A program made the translations under genes and the position numbers. Positions 1 through 7,621 of a stretch of 64,000 nt of DNA are shown here, in pieces (the stretch's first letter is position 1; each line of letters opens with the position of its first letter). The notes below the pieces were generated by a model that saw only the letters and a list, made by a program, of their open reading frames with translations, was not told the DNA's origin and did not search any database. The stretch is taken from positions 5,533,501 to 5,597,500 of the forward strand of contig NZ_CP063849.1 of the NCBI RefSeq assembly GCF_015277775.1, given 5' to 3'. The DNA is from Paludibaculum fermentans. Lineage in GTDB: Bacteria; Acidobacteriota; Terriglobia; Bryobacterales; Bryobacteraceae.

Positions 1-2261
1 ATGGATAAGCCGTCCTTCACGAACGAGTCGGCCAGGTACTCCAGCAGTTCGGGGTTCGTCGGCCGCTCGCCGGTGATGCCGAAGTTGCTCGGACTGTCGA
101 CCAGGCCGGTGTCGAAGTGCGACTTCCAGATGCGGTTGGTGATGACGCGCATCGCAATGGGCTGCCTGACTATGTCTTCTGCCAACTCGAGGCGGCCACT
201 GCCCTTGGAATAGGGCTTCGGATCCGTTGGAGTCAGGACTGAGAGGAAGTGGCGGGAGACCTTGTCGCCCAGGTTGAAGGGGTCGCCGCGCTGCGCCACC
301 TGGAGGTCGATGGGGCTGTCAGAATCTTTAACACCATGGAGATAGGGGTAATGGGGCTCCAGCTTCTTGCGCTCGGCCGTGAGGTCGTTGCGCAGCATTT
401 CGAGCCGGGCGCGGGCTTCGCCACCGATGCGCGACTCCAGGCCCCAGCCCCGGAACAGCAGCACGCCGGGCTTGCCGAAGCGGCCCGAGGCAGCCATGGC
501 GGCCGGGTCGTCGGCTTCGCTGAGCTCGCGCTGGAAGATCTCGGTCCAGAACGCGTTGGTCTCTTCGGGCAGGGATTTCAACTGTAGGGCGCAGCCCGGA
601 CAGAAGTCTTCGTTGGTGACGAAATTGGACGGCTTGTTCGTCCGTTTCTTCGGCTTGGTGCCCTCCATCGCCTTGCTGGCAATGACTTTGTTCTCTTCGT
701 TGATCTCGTTGCGGGCCAGCATGACGGCGACCACATCCTGCTGGAACTTCTCGGCCGCGGCCTTGGCGGCTTGGGGGGTGCCGCCCTTCTTCATCATTTC
801 CTGCCAGGCGGTCTTCTGCTTGTACTTGTCGCTGACCTTGCCCATGTAGGCGATCCAGCGATCCAGCAACTCGTAGTCGAGCTTGCGGGCGTCGACGACC
901 TGCGACTTTTCCTTCTTCTGCGGACCCGTAACTTCCCAGACACCTTGCAGATAGTTGGCTGTCTGCAGCGCCAGGGTCTGCGAGAGCTGGGTGCTCTGGT
1001 CGCCCTGGAACTCTCCCAGCATCTTCTGTTTCTTATCGAGCTCGTCCTCGAGCTTCGCGTATTGATCGACCACCGACTTCGGGGCGCGCGGGTACTCTTC
1101 GTAGATCGTGTTCTGGAAGATGCCGGCCAGCGAGTAGTAGTCGGTCGTCGGGATGGGATCGTATTTGTGATCGTGGCAGCGGGCGCAGGCGACGGTCATG
1201 CCGAGGAAGCCGCGGGTGACGACGTCGACACGGTCGTGGCGCTCGTCGGCGCGGGTCACTTCGGTGGAGCCGTTGTCGTAGTACCAGGGGCCGAGGCCCA
1301 GGAAACCGGTGGCGGGCAGCGTCTTGTGGCGGACCGCGGGGTCCATCAGATCGCCCGCGAGCTGGGCCTTGACGAACTGATCGTAAGGAAGATCGTCATT
1401 AAAGGCCTGAATCACCCAATCGCGATAGACATGGGCGTTTGGATACGGGTTGAGGCCGCGGCGCATGGGGTCGAGACTGCGGTAGTCGTCTTCGCCGTAG
1501 CGGGCGACGTCGAGCCAGATGCGGCCCCAGCGCTCGCCGTAGGCGGGCGAAGCGAGCAGGCGGTCGACGATCCTGGCGAAGGCGTCGGGGGACGGGTCCT
1601 TCTCAAACGCCTGGATTTCCTCGAATTTCGGGGGCAGGCCGGTGAGGTCGAGGTAGGCGCGGCGGATGAGGTCGCGCTTCGAAGCCGCTTTGACTGGCTT
1701 CAGGCCTTCGCGCTCGAGGTGGGCGAGGATGAAGCGGTCGATCTCGGTTTTGGCCCACTTGGTGTCTTTGACAGCCGGCGCCGGCGTGGGGTGGATGGGC
1801 TGGAACGACCAGAAGGCGCGCTGTTCGGCGCGGATATTGTACTTGCCGGACTCGGTTTTAGAAGTAGTGGTGGGGGCGGCGGACTTGGGCCAGACCGCGC
1901 CTTCCTTCACCCAGGCGACGAGGGCGCTGATTTCGGCGTCTTTCAATTTGCCGCCCATCGGCATCTTATAAGCAGCGTCTTCGTGGCGGACGGCCTTGAT
2001 CAGAAGGCTTTTGTCCGGGTCACCGGGTATGACGGCTGGGCCGCGTTTACCGCCTTTTTGCAGGGCTTCGGCGCTGTCGACACGAAGTCCGCCGAGCTGC
2101 GACTGAGTGTGGCAGCTAAAGCAGTTATTGGCCAGGATGGGGCGGATGGTGGACTCGAAGAACTCAGGGGAGTTGGCTCGAGTGGATTGGGCGAGGGACG
2201 GGTGGGCGGCGAGAAGAACGCCAGGCAGAAGTATCTTGAAGAGCCGTGTCGAACAGCGCAT
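1..2261 (-). CDS. DUF1549/DUF1553 (PSD1-type) cytochrome c protein, C-terminus cut by window edge
   Basis: The reading frame is open from the ATG at 2261 to the window edge, 753 codons without a stop. Residues 1-25 form a signal peptide. A haem motif CFSCH lies near residues 47-51 inside a short planctomycete-type cytochrome C domain. A DUF1549 domain follows, with the family's conserved CARCHDHKYDP (a second CxxCH) near residue 360. The last visible residues, TNPELLEYLADSFVKDG, match the start of the DUF1553 core, so the stop lies outside the window. The family is abundant in Planctomycetes, Verrucomicrobia and Acidobacteria and is exported; its biochemical role is unknown, though it is often linked to polysaccharide use. 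It is divergent from the propeller gene at 2525, with 263 nt between them. No partner gene is visible in the window. Confidence 0.9.
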   Translation of the reverse strand, partial: MRCSTRLFKILLPGVLLAAHPSLAQSTRANSPEFFESTIRPILANNCFSCHTQSQLGGLRVDSAEALQKGGKRGPAVIPGDPDKSLLIKAVRHEDAAYKMPMGGKLKDAEISALVAWVKEGAVWPKSAAPTTTSKTESGKYNIRAEQRAFWSFQPIHPTPAPAVKDTKWAKTEIDRFILAHLEREGLKPVKAASKRDLIRRAYLDLTGLPPKFEEIQAFEKDPSPDAFARIVDRLLASPAYGERWGRIWLDVARYGEDDYRSLDPMRRGLNPYPNAHVYRDWVIQAFNDDLPYDQFVKAQLAGDLMDPAVRHKTLPATGFLGLGPWYYDNGSTEVTRADERHDRVDVVTRGFLGMTVACARCHDHKYDPIPTTDYYSLAGIFQNTIYEEYPRAPKSVVDQYAKLEDELDKKQKMLGEFQGDQSTQLSQTLALQTANYLQGVWEVTGPQKKEKSQVVDARKLDYELLDRWIAYMGKVSDKYKQKTAWQEMMKKGGTPQAAKAAAEKFQQDVVAVMLARNEINEENKVIASKAMEGTKPKKRTNKPSNFVTNEDFCPGCALQLKSLPEETNAFWTEIFQRELSEADDPAAMAASGRFGKPGVLLFRGWGLESRIGGEARARLEMLRNDLTAERKKLEPHYPYLHGVKDSDSPIDLQVAQRGDPFNLGDKVSRHFLSVLTPTDPKPYSKGSGRLELAEDIVRQPIAMRVITNRIWKSHFDTGLVDSPSNFGITGERPTNPELLEYLADSFVKDGLS

Positions 2262-2524
2262 AGGGATGGATCCAAGCAAAAGGAGCGGGCAGTATTGCCG
2301 CCGACGGGGCTAAGCGTGGTTCGACTGGGAGCTGGTCTGCCAAGGGACCAAAAGATATATACGGCTTGAGATCAGTTGTATCTGTTCCAGTATTGGTTTG
2401 TCAACGAATATCGAGGCAACCGGCAAGGGGGCGGGTTTTCCGGGTTATACTGAGGATCCCAACGGCCAAGCCCGCCGCCCGCCCCGCCGCTCTGAATCCA
2501 ATCCCACGAGAGAGCTATAGCGCG

Positions 2525-3526
2525 ATGCACTTGTCCGTCCCCCTTTCTATTGTTTTGCTGTTGTTGCCGGCGGCTGGCGCGGCAACGAAGGAGAAGCCCG
2601 CCGCTGCGCCGAAGACGGGCGTGAAAACGCCGGGCGTACAGATCCCCTTCGCGAATCTGAAAAACGAAGCGCAGATCGCGGTAGCCGGCCTGTCGGGCGC
2701 GCCGGTGATGACGATGATGGCGTTCGCGCCGCAGAAGGGCACGGGCGCGCTGCTGCGGATCGACGCCAAGACGAACAAGCCCGGTGAAGCGATCAGCGGG
2801 CTGGACCAGCCTTGCGGGCAGATGGTGTCGGCATTCCGGAGCCTGTGGGTGCCGGGCTGCGGCAAGAAGGGCCTGCAGCGGGTGGATGCGCGATCGGGCA
2901 AGGTGAGCGCCACGGTGCAGACCGGCCTGGCTGGTGAAGGCGTGATTGTGGCGGCCAGCGAGGATAGCCTGTGGGTGCTGACGGACTCGCGGACGAACCT
3001 GATCCGGATTGATCCTGAGGGCAATCGAGTGGTTTCCGAGTTGCGGCTGCCGGTGGGTTGCTCGGCCGTGCTGTCGGCGGAGAGCGCCCTTTGGATTGCG
3101 TGCCCGCAGCAGGGGAAAGTGCTGCGGCTGGATCCGAAGACGGAAGTGATTACAAACCGGATTGAGACGGCGGCCGGGCCGGTGGCGCTGGCTGCGGGCG
3201 CGGGCTCGATCTGGGCGCTGTGCAAGAACGAGGGCAAGGTGTCGCGGATTGACCCGAAGACGAACAAGGTCTCGGCTACGGTGGAGCTGGGGGTGCCCAA
3301 TGCGGAAGGCAGCCTGGAGTTTGGGGAAGGTTCGGTCTGGGCCAGCGTGCCGGGGTTTCCGGTGATGCGGATTAGCCCCGAGACCGATAAGGTCGTGCAG
3401 CAGTTCGCGGGCGAGGGCGGCGGGTTGATGCGGTTCGGACTGGGCTCGATCTGGCTGGCGGATGTGAAGGGCGGGCAGTTGCTGCGCTTTGATCCGAAGC
3501 GGATTGCGGCGACCTTGGCGGAGTGA
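2525..3526 (+). CDS. Secreted Vgb/YVTN-like beta-propeller protein
   Basis: 333 residues. The frame is open further upstream, but the ATG at 2525 was chosen because it begins a clear signal peptide (MHLSVPLSIVLLLLPAAGA) and has a purine-rich gagag upstream. The mature part has repeated blades of the type LWV..(S/T)..NLIRIDP..NRVV, ending in IDPKTNKVSATV-like strands, as in virginiamycin-B-lyase-like and YVTN propellers. The repeated SLWVL, ALWIA, SIWAL and SIWLA strands indicate about six or seven blades. No catalytic residues can be assigned, so lyase activity should not be assumed. It is probably a periplasmic or outer-surface propeller of unknown ligand. It is convergent with the actin-like gene, and the two share one palindromic terminator. 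Confidence 0.8.
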   Translation: MHLSVPLSIVLLLLPAAGAATKEKPAAAPKTGVKTPGVQIPFANLKNEAQIAVAGLSGAPVMTMMAFAPQKGTGALLRIDAKTNKPGEAISGLDQPCGQMVSAFRSLWVPGCGKKGLQRVDARSGKVSATVQTGLAGEGVIVAASEDSLWVLTDSRTNLIRIDPEGNRVVSELRLPVGCSAVLSAESALWIACPQQGKVLRLDPKTEVITNRIETAAGPVALAAGAGSIWALCKNEGKVSRIDPKTNKVSATVELGVPNAEGSLEFGEGSVWASVPGFPVMRISPETDKVVQQFAGEGGGLMRFGLGSIWLADVKGGQLLRFDPKRIAATLAE

Positions 3527-3538
3527 GGGGGACGGGGT

Positions 3539-3560
3539 GGAGGGGACGAACGTCCCCTCC
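3539..3560. terminator. Bidirectional palindromic terminator between convergent genes
   Basis: Two perfect 10-bp arms, GGAGGGGACG and CGTCCCCTCC, are separated by AA. The element sits 12 nt after the propeller stop (3526) and 5 nt from the stop of the convergent actin-like gene (3566). No T-tract follows on either side, so it may act as a mRNA 3'-end stabiliser or Rho-assisted terminator rather than a classical intrinsic one. Confidence 0.6.
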
Positions 3561-3565
3561 GGGTG

Positions 3566-4570
3566 CTATTCGCTTTGGGCGGCGATGAGGGCGCCCCTGG
3601 CGGTTGTTTCCAGGGGTGCTTTGGCCATGCGGATTTCCGAGATGGCCAGGGGCAGGCCGGCGGCCGTCACTGCCTTCTCGAAACGATCGCGGAAGCCTTC
3701 CGGCATGACTCCGCCGCCGCTGAGAACCAGCGGCACGGGCCGGCCGAACTTGGGCACGTTGCGCGAGGTCTGGAACGATTCCTTCAGGCCCTGGACGACC
3801 GCCTGGATCATGTCGTCGTAGTAGACGGTGAGCGCCTGCTGCACCTTGTCGGCGAAGTGTCCGTTGAAGTGGAACGCCTCTTCCTTCACGATGCGGACGC
3901 GGTTGATGAGTTCGCCGGTGACGCCGGCCGCGCTGGAATCGATGAAGTCGCCGCCCTTGGCGACGCTGAAGCTGAGCACGGGCACGGACATGTAGGAGAG
4001 GGCCACGTTGCAGAGGCCGCCACCGCAACTGATGCCGATGCCGGTGTAGTTGGAGTCTTCCAACTCGCTATAGATCACGGCGAGGCCTTCGTTAACGCTG
4101 CGGACATCCAGGTAGCCGAGCTGATTAAGGATCTGCTTGATAGTGGCCTCATGGTAAGTGAGGTTGCTTTCCTGGCCCAGCGGGGGAGCGGGCACACTGA
4201 AGCAGACTTTGGCGCCGCCCTCGGGCCGTTCGCCCAGGACGGAGTTCACAATCTCCTCCATCTGCTGGAGGCTCTCCGGTTCGTTGGAGTTGAGAATGCC
4301 GCGAGTCATGGGGCGGCGGATTTCGCGGCCCAGCAGGTCTGCCATGCGGGCGCTCTCATTGCCAAAGACGACCAATTGCCCGTCACTGACGGAGTGCGGA
4401 ACGTGCTCCCGTTTCAAGCTGTTTTCCGTGAGCTTGGAGTAGGGGATTGCGACGAAGGCATTGAGCTGCGCCTCGACACTTTCCTGCTCATTCAATTGCT
4501 TGACTGCGACAACGCGGCTCGTACCAATGTCGAGTCCGATCATGGTCGCCTGTTGTTGCTCGGTTTTCAT
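3566..4570 (-). CDS. Actin/Hsp70-fold ATPase-like protein coupled to a cell-wall amidase
   Basis: 334 residues. The actin-fold signatures appear in order: phosphate-1 loop LDIGTSRVVAVK at residues 13-24, a glycine-rich phosphate-2 loop GIGISCGGGLCNVAL near residue 180, and an adenosine-type motif VLSGGGVMPEG near residue 288. Size and architecture resemble FtsA/MreB/PilM relatives, but no SHS2 (FtsA 1C) insertion or membrane helix is evident, so no specific name is given. Its ATG (4570) overlaps the TGA of the upstream amidase gene in an ATGA, which implies translational coupling. The context suggests a cytoskeletal or scaffold-like partner in local peptidoglycan remodelling. That role is inference; the fold assignment rests on motifs only. 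Confidence 0.75.
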   Translation of the reverse strand: MKTEQQQATMIGLDIGTSRVVAVKQLNEQESVEAQLNAFVAIPYSKLTENSLKREHVPHSVSDGQLVVFGNESARMADLLGREIRRPMTRGILNSNEPESLQQMEEIVNSVLGERPEGGAKVCFSVPAPPLGQESNLTYHEATIKQILNQLGYLDVRSVNEGLAVIYSELEDSNYTGIGISCGGGLCNVALSYMSVPVLSFSVAKGGDFIDSSAAGVTGELINRVRIVKEEAFHFNGHFADKVQQALTVYYDDMIQAVVQGLKESFQTSRNVPKFGRPVPLVLSGGGVMPEGFRDRFEKAVTAAGLPLAISEIRMAKAPLETTARGALIAAQSE

Positions 4571-5751
4571 CCTTTATTCTCCTTGGACAGCTCTGTTTTC
4601 GTTTTCATGCGGGAGAGCACCTGCCTGTAGCGCTTCTCCAGTTCCTTGCGATAGGCGGCGACGTCGAGGCCATGGGCCGTGGCGTTCTGCCGCAATTGAT
4701 CCTCACCGAGTAGCAGGCCTCGCCAAAAGGCCTGACCGGTCACCTGAACCAGCGAGGGGTCGTACGTAAAGCCGAAGAGCCAAAGACCCGGCGCGGGCAC
4801 GGCGTAGTTGTCGGGCAGACCGACTGCGAGATAGGGGAAGTTGCTGGCCCAGTCGTAGTGGTAGCCCACCTGCATGTTGTCGGGATTCACGGACACCTGC
4901 GCATGCGTGGCGCAGTCGGCCGTACTGATTTTGTATTTTGCGCGCAGCATTTCGGTCAATACGCGCAGGGCGTGAATCTGGGCGGGTGTGGCCTGTGCCT
5001 TGGCCTCGCCCGGCTGGGTGATGGTTTCGACGGAGATTCCGAGGAAGGCGCGATTGACGTTGACGTAGGTGAACTTGTTGTCAGCCCAGATGGAGTAGCC
5101 GGCGTGGTTGGCGGAGTCGGACTCGCGGACCACGCGCCAGACGTTGCCGAAGCGGTCGACCATGTAGTGGTAGGCGTGCTCGCGCTGGAGGAATTCGAGC
5201 AGTTGGGCGCCTACGCGGCGGATGGTCCGGGTCTTGTCCTCGGCAAATTCGACCTGATTGCTTTCGGTGGTGTGGAAGACGATGCCGGAGGGTGCGGTGC
5301 GCTCTTCGACGGGGCCGGCGTCTTCGTCGCCGCGGCGGAAGATGGGGTATTTGCGGGGCTCGTTGGCGATTTCGTAGCGGCGTTCGATGCGGAGGCCGTT
5401 GGAGTAGGTCTCGAAGCCGGAGGTCGTTTCGACGAGCCAGACGTTGGGGAAGGTCTCCGGGCCGGACTCGTTGGCCTGGACGGTGACGATGGGGCCGCGC
5501 TTCCAGAGGCGGCTGGCGCTGGTCACGGTGCCGGCGGGGATGAGGAGCAGCGCGCCGAGCGCCAGGACCATCGTGGTGCGGCGGCTGCGGAAAAAGGCGC
5601 GGCCGACGTCGGAACGGGGGTCCCAGACGCAGCGGTCGCCGAGGGTGTGACGGAGGAAACGCAGGCGCTCAACGGGATCGGCAATGCGATCGGCCCGCCA
5701 GCCGGCAGCGGCTCGCAGAAGGGCGTTGGGCGCTTTTCGCATCACTGTCAT
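4567..5751 (-). CDS. Membrane-anchored N-acetylmuramoyl-L-alanine amidase (Amidase_2/PGRP fold)
   Basis: 394 residues from the ATG at 5751. An ATG at 5742 or a TTG at 5820 are alternatives, and none has a strong Shine-Dalgarno sequence. A cytosolic N-terminal stretch of about 58 residues, including a predicted helical RFLRHTLG segment, precedes a single transmembrane helix (about 60-77). The rest is extracytoplasmic. The amidase domain carries candidate zinc ligands: His in FHTTE near residue 160, His in CATHAQV near 283 and Asp in YHYDW near 300. A further conserved-looking His lies in ANHAG near 216. Amidase_2 enzymes cleave the bond between MurNAc and L-Ala. The intracellular head plus the overlapping actin-fold gene suggest the amidase is controlled or positioned from the cytoplasm. 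Confidence 0.8.
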   Translation of the reverse strand: MTVMRKAPNALLRAAAGWRADRIADPVERLRFLRHTLGDRCVWDPRSDVGRAFFRSRRTTMVLALGALLLIPAGTVTSASRLWKRGPIVTVQANESGPETFPNVWLVETTSGFETYSNGLRIERRYEIANEPRKYPIFRRGDEDAGPVEERTAPSGIVFHTTESNQVEFAEDKTRTIRRVGAQLLEFLQREHAYHYMVDRFGNVWRVVRESDSANHAGYSIWADNKFTYVNVNRAFLGISVETITQPGEAKAQATPAQIHALRVLTEMLRAKYKISTADCATHAQVSVNPDNMQVGYHYDWASNFPYLAVGLPDNYAVPAPGLWLFGFTYDPSLVQVTGQAFWRGLLLGEDQLRQNATAHGLDVAAYRKELEKRYRQVLSRMKTKTELSKENKG

Positions 5752-5822
5752 GGTCGTTGGGCGGGCGGCGTGCAGACGCACGGTTCCCTGCTGTAGAAGA
5801 GATCGACGGAAGTGCGGCAAAA

Positions 5823-5874
5823 CCTTAGTGTCATCGGTGATTTACCTTAGTGTTTATTTGGAGAAAACACTAAG
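5823..5874. promoter_or_regulatory. Operator-like inverted repeat upstream of the amidase operon
   Basis: A perfect 10-bp inverted repeat, CTTAGTGTTT at 5846-5855 and AAACACTAAG at 5865-5874, has a 9-nt AT-rich spacer. A further direct half-site, CCTTAGTGT, lies at 5823-5831. It sits in the 285-nt non-coding stretch between the LolA-like gene and the amidase start, about 95 nt upstream of the amidase ATG. There is no T-run, so an operator is more likely than a terminator. The AGTGT-N13-ACACT arrangement resembles the AGTGT/ACACT half-sites reported for YtrA-type GntR regulators, and such a regulator is encoded at 12317. That link is inference. Confidence 0.5.
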
Positions 5875-6036
5875 CCCAAGTGAGTGAAGGAGTTGCTGGA
5901 GCTAAGGGAGTGTCCTCGGCTGGAATGAGGTCCGGGAAGGCCGGCGGCCCGGGAGACAGCCGATTGAGTTCTGTACCGGCAAGGTCTGATTCTACGCCGA
6001 TTTGCCGGCCAGGGGAATGGCGTTGTGGGGCCGGCC

Positions 6037-6756
6037 TCACTTCACTGCAGGAGGTTCGAAGGTAATCGTCGACTCGCTGCCGAACTTCTTGTACGCCGAA
6101 TAGCGGATGGTCAGCTTGATCCGCAGCGGCCCCGTCTTAAACGGCAGCGTATCGTCGGCATGGGTGAGCACGGGGAAGTAATGGACCCCGTCCAGGGCCC
6201 GCCGCAGCGTAGTGAACCGGGGAAACAGATTCTCCTGCCCCTTGGAGTAGATGGGCGGCACGGCCTGGCCGTAGGTCCGCACCACGCCGAGCGACTTCTT
6301 GTCCACCCACATCTCGCCTTCGAACAGGCGCATGCCGCGGAGGATCTGCCGGGGCTGCAGGCTCAGCACCCAGCACTCCACGCCGTCCACGGTCTCTTCG
6401 CCCCGGAACTTCACCTGGTACCTGGGCAGCAGTTCTGGAGTCAGCAGCAGGGGCTGGATGTTGCGGATGTCCTGGAAGTCCTCGTCGGTGAGGATCAGGC
6501 GCTGCAGCCGCGACGTCGGCTTCTCGGCAAACTGCTCATTCCGCTCGCCCGAAGGAGAGAAGATCACCTCGCGGAGTTCCCGGTAATTGCCGGCCAGGCG
6601 GCCCCGGTCAGCGAACTCCTCGATGTTCACCGACTGCCGGTAGAGATACTGGCTGCGCACGGTTTCGGTTTCGGCTTCGCGCTGGGCGACCTGGCGCAAT
6701 AAGTCGGGCGGCGGTTCCGTCTGTAAGGATAGGATGGCTATGATGAGTGCGACCAT
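6037..6756 (-). CDS. Secreted LolA-like (outer-membrane lipoprotein-sorting fold) protein
   Basis: 239 residues from the ATG at 6756; a GTG at 6768 would add four residues. A short signal peptide (MVALIIAILSLQ) is followed by strands and motifs typical of the LolA/LppX-like half-barrel seen in many acidobacterial secreted proteins: VECWVLSLQPRQ, GEMWVDKKSLGVVRTYGQ and HYFPVLTHADD. The phrase VDGVECWVLSL...MWVDK is shared in outline with the protein at 22305, so the two are probably paralogous. The partner lipid or lipoprotein is unknown. Its start overlaps the likely start of the divergent CPBP protease gene (6734), so the two are probably controlled from overlapping promoters. Confidence 0.7.
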   Translation of the reverse strand: MVALIIAILSLQTEPPPDLLRQVAQREAETETVRSQYLYRQSVNIEEFADRGRLAGNYRELREVIFSPSGERNEQFAEKPTSRLQRLILTDEDFQDIRNIQPLLLTPELLPRYQVKFRGEETVDGVECWVLSLQPRQILRGMRLFEGEMWVDKKSLGVVRTYGQAVPPIYSKGQENLFPRFTTLRRALDGVHYFPVLTHADDTLPFKTGPLRIKLTIRYSAYKKFGSESTITFEPPAVK

Positions 6757-7621
6757 TTGGCTGCCCACTGGAATGGAGGATATCGCAGGCTCGCTTCCGT
6801 GGATAGCGGCGGCCGTCCTCCTCGAAGTCGCAGCCTACCTCAGCCTGGCCTCCGAACGCGCCCGACAATGGTGGACCCACGAGCGCGTGACGCTCTTTGC
6901 GCCCATCCCATATCTGCTCTACGCCTTGCCTTTTCACATGCTGAACTGGGCCAGCGTCGTCGCGATCCTCACGGCCATCTGTGTCGCTTCCTACTGGTTC
7001 ACGCTGCTGCCGCGCAATCGCTTCACCGACACGGGTTTCGTCGTGCTGATGGCCGCGCCCCTGATCTTCAAGTCGTTCGCCTTCGTCTACGGCCGGCCGC
7101 ATCCTGACATCCGGCTGGAGTTCCTGGGGCAGCTCCTATGGATCCGGGCGGGCGTGCTCGCCGTCCTGAACGACCGCAAGCCGGAAGGGATCGGCTTCGG
7201 CTTCTGGCCCAAGCTGAGCGAATGGAAGATCGGCGCGCTCGTCTACATTGCCCTGCTGCCCGTCGTCTTTGTGCTGGCTTCGCTGACGGGTTTCGCCACG
7301 TTCACCTGGCCGCCGTGGACGTGGCAGGAGACCACCCTCCGCGCTGTCGGCACGTTCGTTGGCATCTTCTGGGTGGTCGCCCTGAGCGAGGAGTTCTTCT
7401 TCCGCGGACTGCTGCAGCAATGGATCGGCATTGCCGCTGCCTCCATCCTCTTCGGGCTCGCGCACCTGGGCTTCCGGCAGTTTCCGAACTGGCAATTCGC
7501 CCTGGTGGCCGGAGTGGCCGGCGTCTTCTATGGTTTTGCCTTTCGCCGCGCGGGTGGCATCCGCGCGGCGATGGTCACTCACGCTCTGACGGTCACTACC
7601 TGGCGCGTGCTGTTCAGGTAA
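6734..7621 (+). CDS. CPBP-family intramembrane metalloprotease (CAAX/bacteriocin-processing type)
   Basis: 295 residues from the ATG at 6734, which has a good AAGGAT Shine-Dalgarno sequence 3 nt upstream. The ATG at 6773 is an alternative that would avoid overlap with the divergent gene. About seven hydrophobic segments are present. The diagnostic Abi/CPBP motifs are visible: the EExxxR motif in LSEEFFFRG near residues 218-226, FGLAHLGFR near 242, and a C-terminal His in VTHAL near 283. These Glu and His residues form the metal site in the family. Bacterial members cleave prenylated or other membrane-embedded substrates; the substrate here is unknown. The stop overlaps the 3' end of the convergent PLP gene by 8 bp. 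Confidence 0.85.
   Translation: MAMMSATIWLPTGMEDIAGSLPWIAAAVLLEVAAYLSLASERARQWWTHERVTLFAPIPYLLYALPFHMLNWASVVAILTAICVASYWFTLLPRNRFTDTGFVVLMAAPLIFKSFAFVYGRPHPDIRLEFLGQLLWIRAGVLAVLNDRKPEGIGFGFWPKLSEWKIGALVYIALLPVVFVLASLTGFATFTWPPWTWQETTLRAVGTFVGIFWVVALSEEFFFRGLLQQWIGIAAASILFGLAHLGFRQFPNWQFALVAGVAGVFYGFAFRRAGGIRAAMVTHALTVTTWRVLFR

Noticed and set aside
771-2369. 532-codon plus-strand ORF
   Set aside because: It is antisense to a DUF1549/DUF1553 gene that reads coherently on the minus strand with CxxCH motifs; the plus ORF has repetitive Gly/Val/Ala/Asp composition typical of GC-rich shadow frames and no domain.
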